From Perkinsus olseni (lineage: Eukaryota; Perkinsozoa; Perkinsida; Perkinsidae): a stretch of DNA of 64,000 nucleotides. The stretch is from positions 22,147 through 86,146 of the forward strand of contig JABANP010000207.1 of NCBI GenBank assembly GCA_013115135.1. Direction: 5' to 3'. Shown here piece by piece: positions 46,930 to 59,600 of the stretch. Every line of letters begins with the position of its first letter. Positions within the stretch are counted from its first letter, which is position 1. The translations under genes and the position numbers were made by a program. Under the pieces are notes generated by a model. The model was given only the letters and a program-made list of their open reading frames with translations, ran no database searches and was not told the DNA's origin.

Positions 46930-47409
46930 GTAACACACTACTATCGCTATGCGCTAGAAATATTAGCTCCAGTGGGATTGGTCGAGGTCGTCGCAGTCGG
47001 CTAGAGAAATAGGGACTCGAGTATGGATGGCTGGTGAGAGCAACCATCCTATTACCATACCCTCCATCATCCATCTTGCCCTTCCCACTGTTCCCTAGGT
47101 CTGTAGATGAGCTAAGGCCCTGCAAGGGAAGATGTATCGTCAATGTTCTTCAGACGCGCTTGAAGACTGAGGATGCCAGCCTGGGTGCTGCCGCTACTGC
47201 CTTCCTACCTTACCGTTGGTTGCATAACGATTGATCAGCCCATGTACCAACCAACAACGTTAAACCCCCACGTATTACTTTCGAGATTGTTTCTATACCA
47301 AGCCAATGCTCTCTATTCACAACCCGGGGTTATCTGTTGCGTTGATAGTCTCGCGCGAAAGGCTGCTTCGAAAGTTTTTCTTCAGCCTCACCTTTTTGCC
47401 GTAGTTTGG

Positions 47410-50076
47410 ATGGCCCAGTCTTCGTCATCCAGTGCTAGGCAATTCTACAAGAAGTTGACTGCCGCTGTATTTTCCTTCCGGAAGAACAGCAAGTCAGATC
47501 GGAGTGATGGATCTGTTAGCGACACCAACTCGAGTTCCTCTGATAGCGAGTCCCCTGATTTGATGTTTACTTATCTAAGATGGTTGTTCAAGCTGCGCTG
47601 GGTCATCATCCCCGTCGTCATTGGCCTGGTGGTAGCCGGCGTCTTTGGATTGATAAATGTGTTCAAGGTTACTAACGACGACTTTGCAGTTCCTCCTGGG
47701 ACTAGGTCGTATAAGAATAGCGCAATGCGTAAGATTTGGTACGCTCCTGTGCCGTCCCACACGACCCCGGCACCGACCCCTACTCCGACGCCAACGACTA
47801 AGCCGACTAAGCCTCCGACCGTGTATAGACCAAGCGAGACTATGCTGATTCAAAAACTGGATGGGAGCTCGTTGCTCGACGATGATCTCCTGTACAACAT
47901 CACACGGTATGTTTACGACGCATGGCAGCAACCGGACTACCTTCTTACCAGCTACTACGCCTACAAAGAGAACGGCGACCTGCTCAAGGCTGAAGTTCTG
48001 ATATCGGCTAACCACAGCGCCAGCATGATGCAAGTATGGTTCGCTACGACCCTCACCCAAGGAGTTAGACAGGTAGAGCATGAGATGGTACAGGATTTGT
48101 ATTCTCAGTTTGGCTCTGATGTCGTCTATGTTGGCTTCACTGGTACCTATACCAACAACATCGAGGCCAAGACGCTAACTGAGCAAGAAGTCATCCATTC
48201 AGATGCCATAGTGATCCCTGTCAGTTTCGTGCTGCTAGCCCTGGTGGTTCGATCCTGGCGTATGATATTCATCCCCTTAGTCTCTATAGTGGTAACAGCC
48301 AGTTACGCTGGAGGCATCCTCTACCTCATAGCACGATACTGGTTGAAGGTTACCTCTGCCGCTCCTGCTGTCATTGCCTTCCTCATCGTTGCACTGTCGT
48401 TCGATTACTCCCTTTTTATCCTTACCCGCTATCGGGAGGAGATCCAAGCGCATGGTCGTACGCCTTTTGAGGCCCTAGGGCTCAGCGTTCGCCATAGCGG
48501 TCATGTCATTATGGGGTCTGGCTCAACACTCACTCTTTGTTTCATCGGACTACTCTTCATCCCAATCGTCCAATTTCGCTCTCTTGGAGCTGGTTTGATG
48601 ATTGCTGTTATACTCGCGGTCACAATAAACTTGACAGTAATTCCCACACTCATACTGTCCTTCCCTTCTTTCTTTTCTACTTTCGGTTGCTTTGGGATTT
48701 CTAGGATATTCAAAAGTTGTTCCTCAAAGATCCCTCGCCCTAAAGTCCCTTACTGGTTCCACTGGGCTAAGTTCACGACTAAGTGGTACTCAACTGCACT
48801 GGCAGTTGCGATCATAATTGGGCTCGGTGTACCATTCACAATATTTGTCACGCAAATGGAGACTTCCCCAGACATGACATTACTGCAGCCTCGGGGTATG
48901 TCGACCGCTGAGACTCTTGAGCGCATCCAGGACTCTTTTTCGCCCGGCCTGTGGGCGCCCTATACTATTATGCTAGGCTCTAAGCAGGGTACCATCTTTG
49001 AAAGTCCGGAATACTGGAAAGCCGCCCAAGGCTTTCAAGAAGATCTGGTTGGTAAACTGCTGGTGGGCCAGAATACTTCCACTCTTGCGAGTGTCATGCT
49101 GGTCAAGCTCGACAGTGTGCCTACCGTGACCGTGCCCTATTCTATGGCGAGATTCGCCAACAACCCCTTGTGTAAACTGAGTGTATGCAGCTACTTCCAG
49201 GAGGGTCTGGCGGCCACCATGAATCCAGCCGGCACTGCCGTCACCGCTACGCTAGTCGCGGACCAAGCACCGACCTCTACGGCATCCGAGAAGTTCGTCT
49301 ATAATTTACGAGCCTTGGTGGACAAGTATAATTCTCAGTACGATGATGTGATCGAGATCATCGAGAACGGTGTCAGCTGCGAAACCTACGACTCTAATCG
49401 TGCTGTTATGAGCAGCTTCGTCATCACATTGGGCATCATTCTGGCCATATGTATCGTCGTCGTTGGTTTCCTTTATCAGTCCGTCCTGATCCCACTCAGA
49501 TCTGTCGTTACCATCTACATAACGCTTGTGTTCTCCTTTGGGTTCACAATAGGCGTTTTCCAGTTTGGTTGGTTCAACGGTCTCAACTGCGCTACTCTAT
49601 CTTCGGTGGTTTCACAAGGCCTCTCCTGGGTTGTGGTACCCATCTGCTTCGCCGTTGTCCTCGGTCTAAGCCTCGACTACGAGATTTTCCTGCTAGGTCG
49701 GATAACCGAGTCCCGCAAGCTCGGATACGGCGACAAGGCCTCGATTGAAATCGGTGTGTGGAAGACTGGATCGGTTATCTCTATGGCTGGGGTCATCATG
49801 GCAGTGGCATTTCTCGGCTTGGTCCTCACTTCTAGTCCCATGCTCAATCAAGCGGGCTTCCTGCTGGTCGTTGCCGTCCTCTTGGATACATTTGTCGTGA
49901 GGCCTTTCATGACGCCTGCTCTTATGGCTATTCTCGGACGATGGAATTGGTGGCCGCACAAGACAGCGTCTGTGCTCTACGACGACAGTAGACACCTTCT
50001 TGATTCGGAGCGAGGAGCGACTTCGGATGCTTCTTCAGCCGATGATAATTCGTCAACGGCCTCCTCGGAAGTATAG
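47410..50076 (+). CDS. MMPL/RND-family membrane transporter (888 aa)
   Basis: Resembles MmpL-type transporters of the RND superfamily, which move lipids or other hydrophobic substrates. A cytosolic Ser-rich start is followed by TM1 (about 64-85) and a large external loop with a PTPTPTPTTKPTKPP linker. A bundle of TM helices follows from about 268 with FDYSLFILTRYREE (331-344), the hallmark of the MMPL domain. A second external loop precedes a second TM bundle with LDYEIFLLGRITESR (about 755-769), giving the two-fold symmetric 12-TM layout. The tail is Ser/Asp-rich. The ATG at 47410 is chosen over one at 47173 because the upstream residues lack family character and TAG/CAG acceptor-like sites stand just before it. 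No introns are seen. It follows two ABCG exporters, but no operon logic applies. Confidence 0.85.
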   Translation: MAQSSSSSARQFYKKLTAAVFSFRKNSKSDRSDGSVSDTNSSSSDSESPDLMFTYLRWLFKLRWVIIPVVIGLVVAGVFGLINVFKVTNDDFAVPPGTRSYKNSAMRKIWYAPVPSHTTPAPTPTPTPTTKPTKPPTVYRPSETMLIQKLDGSSLLDDDLLYNITRYVYDAWQQPDYLLTSYYAYKENGDLLKAEVLISANHSASMMQVWFATTLTQGVRQVEHEMVQDLYSQFGSDVVYVGFTGTYTNNIEAKTLTEQEVIHSDAIVIPVSFVLLALVVRSWRMIFIPLVSIVVTASYAGGILYLIARYWLKVTSAAPAVIAFLIVALSFDYSLFILTRYREEIQAHGRTPFEALGLSVRHSGHVIMGSGSTLTLCFIGLLFIPIVQFRSLGAGLMIAVILAVTINLTVIPTLILSFPSFFSTFGCFGISRIFKSCSSKIPRPKVPYWFHWAKFTTKWYSTALAVAIIIGLGVPFTIFVTQMETSPDMTLLQPRGMSTAETLERIQDSFSPGLWAPYTIMLGSKQGTIFESPEYWKAAQGFQEDLVGKLLVGQNTSTLASVMLVKLDSVPTVTVPYSMARFANNPLCKLSVCSYFQEGLAATMNPAGTAVTATLVADQAPTSTASEKFVYNLRALVDKYNSQYDDVIEIIENGVSCETYDSNRAVMSSFVITLGIILAICIVVVGFLYQSVLIPLRSVVTIYITLVFSFGFTIGVFQFGWFNGLNCATLSSVVSQGLSWVVVPICFAVVLGLSLDYEIFLLGRITESRKLGYGDKASIEIGVWKTGSVISMAGVIMAVAFLGLVLTSSPMLNQAGFLLVVAVLLDTFVVRPFMTPALMAILGRWNWWPHKTASVLYDDSRHLLDSERGATSDASSADDNSSTASSEV

Positions 50077-50644
50077 CGTCGCGCCATGCTTTTAACAACA
50101 ACGCATGGGGAACCTTCCCGTGTGTTCACGTCAAGTATTAGCAGTCCTGTTATGAGTTCTAACATGTGTTCAAGATAGTCTGCCGCACATGCTTCGTTGG
50201 CACAGATTGTGTTCCTGCTCATGCTGTCATCTACTCTATTTCTAATGTTTCTTCATCTTTCGAATACCATAACCATTCCGGCTTCGAGAATTGTTTTTCG
50301 CGTCTCTCGAAGTGATACTATTGGACGTGAACCTTTGTTTCTTCAGTTTGAGGATTGTTTGCTTACTGAAGTTATCATCTGTGTTTGTCTAACCTAGTGC
50401 AATTTGTGGCTCATTGTTATTCTACAAGTGTTCCGTTGAGTCTCAGTCATACCAATCGCGCACGCAAGTAGTGAACATGAAAGCACAAACGGCTACTCAT
50501 TAGTGCCTCCGAGTTTCAACTGCAGCGGCGAGAGCTGGCTTGGTGAGATGAGCCTGGATGAGCTCTCTCAATCCGCCGAATGATTTATCATAATCCCACT
50601 CATGAACTCAAACGTCTTCATTCAAAAAACAGGAAACTGCATTC
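50077..50644. other. Convergent intergenic region
   Basis: 3' regions of the MMPL gene (+) and the Rictor gene (-). No gene seen; T-rich tracts near 50.24-50.35 kb on the plus strand. Confidence 0.6.
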
Positions 50645-53600
50645 CTACTTGAGATTATCGAGATAATCCAACGCATCAAAGTCTAAAAACACATAATCGA
50701 ACAAGTTGTCGATAACCCTTCGTGTCGCTAGAGGGAAATGTAATTTTAACATACGCTTGTGAATACGAAGCCACAGGCCGACAGATTGAAACAGATGTGG
50801 TTCGCTGTGCTTCTTCCGGATGAGAAACTTGTGTGATTCCTTGTAGGCCACTGTATTGCAAAGGGCCGTCAAATGCCGTAGCACCTGACCGAGGCAACAT
50901 AGACGGAAGAAAGGCCAGTGCGACGATAAAAGCAACTGGAAGCTGTTCGCTTACCTCGGCATGTTCGGGCGTGTATTCTTTATAGAAGGCCCGCCGAGGT
51001 GCAGTCGTCCCTCTCCGTCTTTCACGTGATTTCTCCCTCGTGAATACTGGTAAAGGCCCGACTGCTGAGGGCGCTTCGCCTGAAATTCGACCGACGGATA
51101 ACGGCGACAGGAAACAAGTGACACGTTACGTTCCATCTTAGCGAGGTCGGAATCTGTGCTGCTGCTACTGCTACTGTCGGCTGCGTCTCTGTGGTCTTGC
51201 CGAGCTTTCCTCGCGGCATAGCTCAGGTCGGCGTCGCCTTCCTCGTTTGGACCTGCTGAGGCGGGCGAACGTCTCTTGGCTCGCTGGATGGGAGACTCTT
51301 ACTGTGTACTGATGGCGACAGGGCCGAGAATGGGTTGGCCGCAAGGAGTCTCTTGAGGGAAGCAGCCTCAGCATCATCTTCTGAAGATGCTGATAGTGCA
51401 TCAGAAGCATCACCATGGTTCATGTAGGGATGCCGATAACGATCAAACATGTTCTCCGACCCGGCTCTGCGCATCGCACGTGGTGAAGACCCTGAGAGTG
51501 AACGGTCGGAGTCGAAAGTAACGGGCTCCTGGACGTCTAGGGCAAGCTCAGCCTCCCAGCGACAGCTGGCCGACAGCTGTCGCCTGACTCGTTCTGCCCC
51601 ATGAGGAGAAGGAGGGCCTACTCGTATTAGCGGCTGAAGCTTCGTGTCCTTCGTCTTCCCCGTCCAAGGGGCAGAACAACGGTGAAGTGGTACGATTTGG
51701 ACCTGAAGGCAAGCCGATAGTCCGAAGCAAAGGGGCGAGTCCTCCCACCGGCGCCATCAACTTCTACGACCGACAAGTCCGATGAGGAAGCTGTCGAGGA
51801 GCTAGACAAGTCGCTGTACTCCTCTGTGGAGGACCTGACCACTCTGTAAATGCGACGGGGAAGAATAGAACAAAGTACGGCGGAGCGATGCGAGACAATG
51901 GGAAGGTGTTACATCTCTTCGTCGAGAGGCTTCTCGTCTTCCTTATCCACCTGCTGGAGGAACTTCTCGATATCGATCGGGCCGTGGACGACCGGGTCCC
52001 ATCCGAGATTGAGGAGAGGTTGCTGAGCACTTGGCACCGAACAAAGCAAAGACAAGGCGTAGATCGCCGAGCCTGACGACGCAGAAGTGAGTGGAGGAGA
52101 GGGTGGACTTTCTCACCTCGAAGGCAGAGATGTTTACATTCGGTTGCCATCTTTACCAGGGTCTCCAATGCCCCTATGTCCTCCATGAGAGCCACTCCAA
52201 GTTCTCCTCCAGCACCGATATTCGCGAACTGATGCAGGGGAACTGATGACGCGGGCAGAAGTCGAAGCAGCACCCACCATCCACATGTAGACTCGGCATT
52301 GCGACTGACTCTCTGCGTCAGAGTACTCCGCATCGCCGGCAAGGCATCGCTCTAGATGCTCTCGGGCATCGATGAGCCACTGATGAAAAGAGGGAAAAAC
52401 CATCACGGAACCGTGCAGGGCGAAGCAATGCCCCAGAGCCAACCAAGGCTCGCTACGAAGGGAGCGTAAAGGCACGCGACGGCTGCTCACCGGTAGTTTG
52501 TTTTGTCTCAGCCAAGTGACTCCAGCTGCAGTACTGGCCAGGGGCCTAGAGGAGAGAAGGTGGCCTGCATAGGGAGTGAGAGAGGACGAGCCGACCTGCA
52601 GATGTGGAGCGGTGGGATGATGGAGATTGGCGTTGAACTGCTGGGCTCGAAGCGGATGGGGAAGCCGACCGATCGGACTCGGATCTTGCCGTCGTTACCG
52701 AGTATGAAAGTGACGATAACTCCACTTCTAGGGCATTGCCTGATATAAGTTACGATTGGTGTGGTACGGAAGATGATGATGATAGTGAGGTACCATCTAT
52801 GATACTTCCCGCAGATGGCCTCCTCCTCTCCGTCGATAGCAAGAGCATCCCGTCGCATATCGGCGATCGGGATGGTGCACCACTCAGGGTCGGACACTAA
52901 GCCACCACCATACACGGAGCAGTACCTGGAGAGGAGGGCGTGGGGCGTTGACTGGGCTGTTGATGATCAGATCTACTGGGAGCCAATGCACAGAGCAACC
53001 TGGAAGTCCGTCTTTTGGGAATCTTCGTCAACTTCGAGAGGGACGGGGGCAGCTACGACGAGATGAGCTAGTGGGCCGGCTTCTAGGATGTTGTGGGACT
53101 GAAGGAGGTCGATGAGTGGAGGTTGATGCTTGCAAGAAACGTGCGAAAAGATACCAGGACGGAGTAGGCCTTGAGCTGTTTGAGTATTTTCACAGATATC
53201 CTCCTCGACACCAAGCCACCAACAGAGAAGGACTCATTGTTGAACTTTACTGAGATGTACCACGGAAGCCGCAGCAGCCACGGGTACCTGGTAATAATAA
53301 CAACGACAATGATGATAATGACGACTCGCTGGTATTGATGATGATAATGAAGAGAATGCCGACAATGATTGTAATGATGATGATGATGATGACGGAGGCG
53401 AAAGCAGTGGAACGTACTGGAGGCTCTGGTATTTGTAGTTGACGGTGGGTTTGAGATAAGACGGGTTAGGCAGGACAAATGCTGGGTCCCGCTGTGACTG
53501 GGATGGTGGAGGGAACTCATCACTCTTGCTCCCTGCTATACCTGCATACGAAGTTGTAGTACGAAGTAGTAGAGCAGGCCCCTTCAAGACTATACCCAGC

Positions 53601-56600
53601 TTATCAGCTCGATCCTTGTCCGCCAGGGCCTCCCCATGGAACCCCACGATAGCGTGCTTGACACGTTCAGTCCAGAGGAGATCGAGCACGTCCACCTGTG
53701 TCGGGTACGGGTGGACTGGCAACCACATTGACCGTCACCGTACGTATCGTTTCATCTCCTCGTCCACCCATCGCTGCCACTCCGCCTCTAGCCAACCGTC
53801 CAGGATGTGCTTGTGACACATCTCCTCATTAGAGAGAAGGCAAAGGCGCACAGGGCAATCGAGGTCACTGAGGGACCCGCCGTACTTCACCATCTCGTCT
53901 AGGACAACATGGTCGGTATTGTAGTACCTAGCAACGAGCATAGTTAGGCAGAGGCCACCCTTGGCGGCAAGGGACTCACAACGCGACGTAGCCCATCGAA
54001 GCCAGAGCGGTTTGGGCCATGGCCTGAGACCCGGCGATGTCCAACTCTAAGTGCTTCACGAGGACCTAGATGCAGTGGTGCAGGAGAGGTGACTGGTGAC
54101 ACCAGTGGCTCACGCTTGTAGCCCAGCGCAGAAAGTCGACCTCTCCGGGATTGATACGGGATACAGTGGACGGGATGACGGAGTCGGGGTCCCCATCCTC
54201 CCCGCCGGAATCGATGGTCGCCGCTCTTTTCTTGCTGCTAGTCATGGGCCCTGAACCATTCGAGGGTGATAGGAGGTGGAGTAGCGACCGGTGGGTTGCG
54301 GTTGTTACCGGCGATATCTTGACGACTGTCGAAGCTCGGTGCTGCACGTCTACGGGGTTGACCTGACGGCTCTATGATGATGAGAGAAGTGACGGGCGGT
54401 GGAAGCCTTACTCGGCATCCGGACTGCATGGTGGCCCTTCCCCAACTTCATACCGGGTACCCTAGAACTGGGGAAGGGTGTTGGCCGCCGTGTGCCGCCG
54501 CCTACTGCGCCTACCCCGGCAGCGGTGGCGGCGGTGGGGTTGTTGCTGGTGGTATCATCATCCCACCAACAGGTGTCATCGTAGGGACTAGCCATACGCC
54601 TGCCGCAATGCGCCACGCCTTCACCACCACCGACGCCAGTCGACCCTTCCTCTGGATCTGATATGCACAGAGACGATAACAGGGCCCATCTCCTGCACGC
54701 TGTTCTAGAGCCCTCAGCAGAGGGCTCGAACAGTTGCAGATGACGAAAATCCAACGCCCCTCCACCCTCAGAGGCGGTGGTGAGTGAACAACTCACCTAC
54801 GACATACTGTACGTCGCTGTTGGTGAGGGCCGTAGCGTCGCTCTCGAAGCTCCGGGTGGTATCGATATGAGTGAGGCTGGTGAGTAGGGACACGACAAAG
54901 CACTGCAAGTATGCTGAGCCGTTGGTCAATGCCGCCTCCATGGCCTTGCCTGACGAGGTGACGACCAGGCTGCCAGGCGACAAGGAGGGCGGGACTCACG
55001 ATTGCGTCTCGCAACACCCAAGGAGAGGCAGGAGAGGACAGAAGCTGTGAAGGGGTCCAAGGATGATATGAGCACCATACGGTAGATGAGACGGTATATG
55101 TCGTACTTCTGGAGAAGGGCTACTCCCTCTCTAGTAGAGGACAGGACCTGCAACAGGAGTACAACGCTGACCAAGAGGTGATGGACAACCCCTCCCCTGC
55201 CTCTCACCCCAATCATGGCGCCATACTCCCGACTGAGCTTCCTAAACTGCTCCACGATACCTCCTGCATCAGCAGGCCTCGTTAAACCTAGGTGGAAGAA
55301 AGTGGCCAGCAGGAGGAGGTGGCATTGGGGATGAGCCGGACTGCGGCCTACTGTCGGCTGCGTCCTTGGCGGCCCACTTGAGTCCACTCTGTACTGCTGG
55401 GTCTGCCCTCGACAGAGGAGGGTCATTGGGAACCGGCTGACCCCAGCTGCCGACTCTCTCTGTCCGGCCCCCCTCTGGGGACTGTGCCGTATGATGGTCT
55501 CTGGCCTCCTCCGGGAGGACAGGGGCTGACTTGGTACTGCCGTTGGTGAAGATGTTGGTAGCGGCGTACGACTCGGCGATGGGGGACGACCGGGACCTGA
55601 TACAGGAGGAGGATGCCTTCACTTCATCAAGGTGCGACCACGAAGGCGCCCCTCCACGAAGGGCCAACCGCAGCATCACGGACGTGGTTTTCGACATCAA
55701 CAATAAGATGAAGTTCGAGAGGTGCTCATACACTCTTATCGAACGGCTCGGTTTTCTTATGAAGTCACAGCCATCGGCGACAGCAGCGGCGGGCGATAAC
55801 GACGTACGTGTCCTCAGAGAGGCCGCTGAGCCCCCTGGTCCGAGCCCTCCTGCCGGTGATATCCAACCAGCTGGACAACTTCCTATCAGATTGGATATGT
55901 CGTTCGGCCCCTGTGATGGACTCGTCGAGCATCTTAGCCAGGTCCTCAGTGAAGGTGTGGGCGTGATGGCGACGACGCGCTTGTTGTTGACCATCGTTAG
56001 CTGCCGGGCCGTCATGCGGCGGGGCATCTTCGGGTTCCCTGAGGGAACGCTATCACCATGACATTCGGCCGACGGCCCTACCCGAGGTATTTCTCTCGAG
56101 CTTCCTTATGGGATACCACCAGGGCCAAGAGGGTATTGGCCAGCCTAGCGAGGGCCAGGGACTGACCATTCCACGGCTGGGAGCCGAAGATGGGGTTAGC
56201 CACCGGGGCCTGGCTAGCGCCATCATTAACACTGCTGGTGGCACTCTCATTCTCCAGCTCCATTAGATCGGTCATTGTCCGTGTTGTGAAGGCACTCCAT
56301 GAGCTCCTCGTACGGTGATGATGACGGTAATGATGGTGTTTGACTGAAGGCAGCAACGCGTCCAAGTGTAGCGTAGGTATGGACAGCAGAAGGGCGCCTA
56401 CTGGGTGAGAAAAAGCGCAGAAGTTTCTTGAGAAAATCGGTCTCGAGCATGCACTCGAAGGCGACAGAATGGTAACCACCATGATCGATGCAGCCATGGG
56501 CCACCACACGATGGATAGTCGGCCAATGCCAAAGACTGTAGTCTCTTGTACTCAATACTTTGGACTCTCGGAGGACCTGATGGGGGCAGTGTGAGTGCCG

Positions 56601-59600
56601 CCTGGGATGAGCAGCAACAAGAGCACCTTCATGACATGCTCCTTGTTGCTCCAATCGATTCTATCGCCACTACTGCCAGCGATGACCTGCAGCAACCATC
56701 AGGGAGAGCAAGTTCAGTCTCTACGGCTCACCCCCAGGGGATAGGCGGTGGCGTTTGGTACGAACTGGGGCTGTTGGACGATCCTCAGCATGCCCTGCCA
56801 CGACAGGCAGCCCACGGAGTTCACACCGTACTCGTAGCAGCTCATGCTGGCATCGTTATCGGACAGCTCAGGGACCTGCGGAGGGCCATATCAACATGCG
56901 GGTAGGAAGGGACTTACTCGGGAAGGGAGGCACCAGTAAACGCCTGGGTAACCGAGGCTTCGATAGCTCGTCCAGGTGAGGTAGGTGTCGGTCTCGAGCC
57001 ACGTGAGGATAGAGAGGCATCTTGACCGCAGTTGAACGGAGGTCTTGTCTGAAAGCAGCTGGGCATTGGGACGCTGTTTCGGACGGGGCAAAGTTGAGGA
57101 CTACCCTGGTCGAAGTTTAGCCGCCCTGGTGACGATGGACGTCATATGGTGTATGTCAGGGAAGGAGGCTGCTGGTAGGAGGATGGTCACGCAGCGGAGG
57201 ATCTGCCGCAGCAGGAGGAGACGTCAGAGGAGCTCTCCCCGGAGGGGTCCCTCCTTACCGTGTCCACTAGACTGGTGGCTTGGTGTGCAACAGGCTCACT
57301 ATTGGGATCGGCCATGGTGGCGAGGTAGGATACCGCCGATGACAAGCCGAATGTGAGCAGCATCCGCAGGAGTAAGGAACCTGGGGGAGGCAGGAAATGG
57401 AGGGAGATATCGAGGAGGAGGACGGAACGACGATGACGTACCGAAGACTCGGGTCATGTCCATCGGCGGCTCCTTGCGGCACACTAGGACCTACGGGAAC
57501 GTGGACGATGCCAAGAATCGAGGTTCATATGCAAGATGAAGGCGCAAGGGCACACGGGACAGGCGAGGGAGCACAGGGCCCCGGGCATGGTCCAGGCTGA
57601 TGCCGGGAGCGCTACCGCGGCCCCAAGATCGTACAAGGCATTTAAAATATGCCCTGCCCTTGTTTTCCTGCAGAGCTGCAGCAACCAAATAGAGATTCAG
57701 TGAAGTGGAAAATTGAGCTGGCACGAAGTCGGTTCACTCCGCGAAGTGTGAGTGATGAAGGATTTCGCTGAGATGAATTCCCGAGGAGAGATTCGCTTCC
57801 CGTTTTCGCTGGTCTGGTTTCCCTTAGTGCGGCTGCCCGGGACCCCATCGTGGTCGGGGCTATTGAACTACGACGGTGACCCTGTTTGCTGATGCAGAAA
57901 GCTCTGATGGGCCCGGTGAGGGAGAAGGAGCCCACGCTGAATCCGGCCACTCTATAGAGGTGAACGGATGACGATGGACAAGGCCAGCGAAGCGGTTGAG
58001 ATCGAGAAGCGTAGATGTCATTGGGCTTACCGACTTAGGCTCCTCATTCAAGCCAGTATATGATCGGCCTCGGCCCACTGTCAGAACGCTAGCTCCACGG
58101 GTTCTGGACCTGGCACCGCGGCTCGTGCGAAGGAACCGTGGCCTCTTCCTGCTATGACTCACCGCGGGTGATCCCAGCTGAACAGGCCGTGATGCACCAA
58201 CAACGCCTGGGTGTCCTCACTGTTACCGACGGAATCAAACTTGGTTGGCAAGTCGCTACTATCGGCTGAAAGCGAGCAACGTTGAAGAAGGGACGAGGAG
58301 AGGCTGGTCAGCAGAGTGGCCTGGGAGAGGGATCTCATCGGGTACGGACTCACAGTAGATGGCTGAGGAGCTCTCGAACTGGGGCACGCACCACCAGCCC
58401 AGGACGTCTTGGAACAACGTGAGAAGCTCCTTGACTATCATCCTGAAAGAAGGCCATCGGCGTCATGAGCTAATGCCCTTGGCGTTCGAACGATTGACGT
58501 AGAGCGAGGATGAGCAGACAACAGTTTACGTCGTGATGATGTATCCGAAGCAGAAGAACCTACATGTCGTTAGGCTTCTTCAGTAGGCTGATGAGGGATG
58601 CCAGTCCCTCACAGTTGTCTGCCAGTAGTAGAAGGCCCGGGACGGTACCTAATGGGAAGGGGCAAGGCCTGAGCCTGTAAAGGCGGGACGAGGCAGCCTA
58701 CATAGAAGTGTGCATATACACCTCCTTGCACATCGACATCGTATCTCGTGGACCTCATCCGCGGCGGTCTTCTGAGATTGTCCCGCCCCTCTTAGCGGCT
58801 CTGTGGGAGTAGGGACCCCCTCCCCTCCTGCACAACAACAATCCACCCGAAGGGAGTAGCGTCACACAAGCAGCCTATGAGGGAGCGAGATGAACAACAC
58901 TTGGACGAGGTCCGAAGACGAGATCGTTCTACCCTCCACGGGAGGTACAAGCGGGAACAGTCACTTCGATAAGGCCTGTCACGCAGCGGCAGTCGACCTC
59001 CCATAGTGACTCACCTCGGTAGTCAGTAAAGACCGTAAAGACCTGCATGAGGTCAACGGCAATTTGCTTTCTAGAATAGGCTCTGAGATTGGCATCTTGG
59101 AGGACGTGGACCACCGTCCAGACTATTGGCTCCATGTGGATCGTCGAAAGGACAGGGTCGAGGCATCCAAACTTGAACAGTGTCTGGAATGGATAGTGAA
59201 AACCAAGATGACGGGGTTGAGGAGACCCACCCCTAAGGCACCATTCTTGATAGCAGTCCTTGGGTCCTTGAGAAGGACAGTGGTCAGGGTCGAAAGGCAC
59301 AAACTGAGAGAGGGGCATGGCATTGTTGCGGAGGGTAACGGCGAGGTACCTCCTGAGCCCGACGTCCGTTGCGAAGCTGTCGGCAATGGCTACCATGGAC
59401 CGCACAGCGCAGATGGGTATCTAAGGTTGATGATAGTATGATACCATGTGTGAATAATTTCACCGCGCCGCGAAATTGATGACCGACCTCTAGGCCGTCT
59501 ATGAGGGCGAGGCTTATCCATCGCCTGATGAACTTGATGGCCGCGGTCCGCTCGCATCGGTCGTTACTGACTTCCAGGCGAACGCAGACCAATTCCATCA

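Noticed and set aside
47173..47409. An earlier ATG for the MMPL gene adding 79 residues
   Set aside because: The added residues do not resemble the family N-terminus, and acceptor-like CAG/TAG sites precede the ATG at 47410.
55531..56061. A 176-codon plus-strand frame
   Set aside because: It is antisense to Rictor exons; the minus strand has splice-bounded coding sequence here (e.g. FTEDLAKMLDESITGAERHI).
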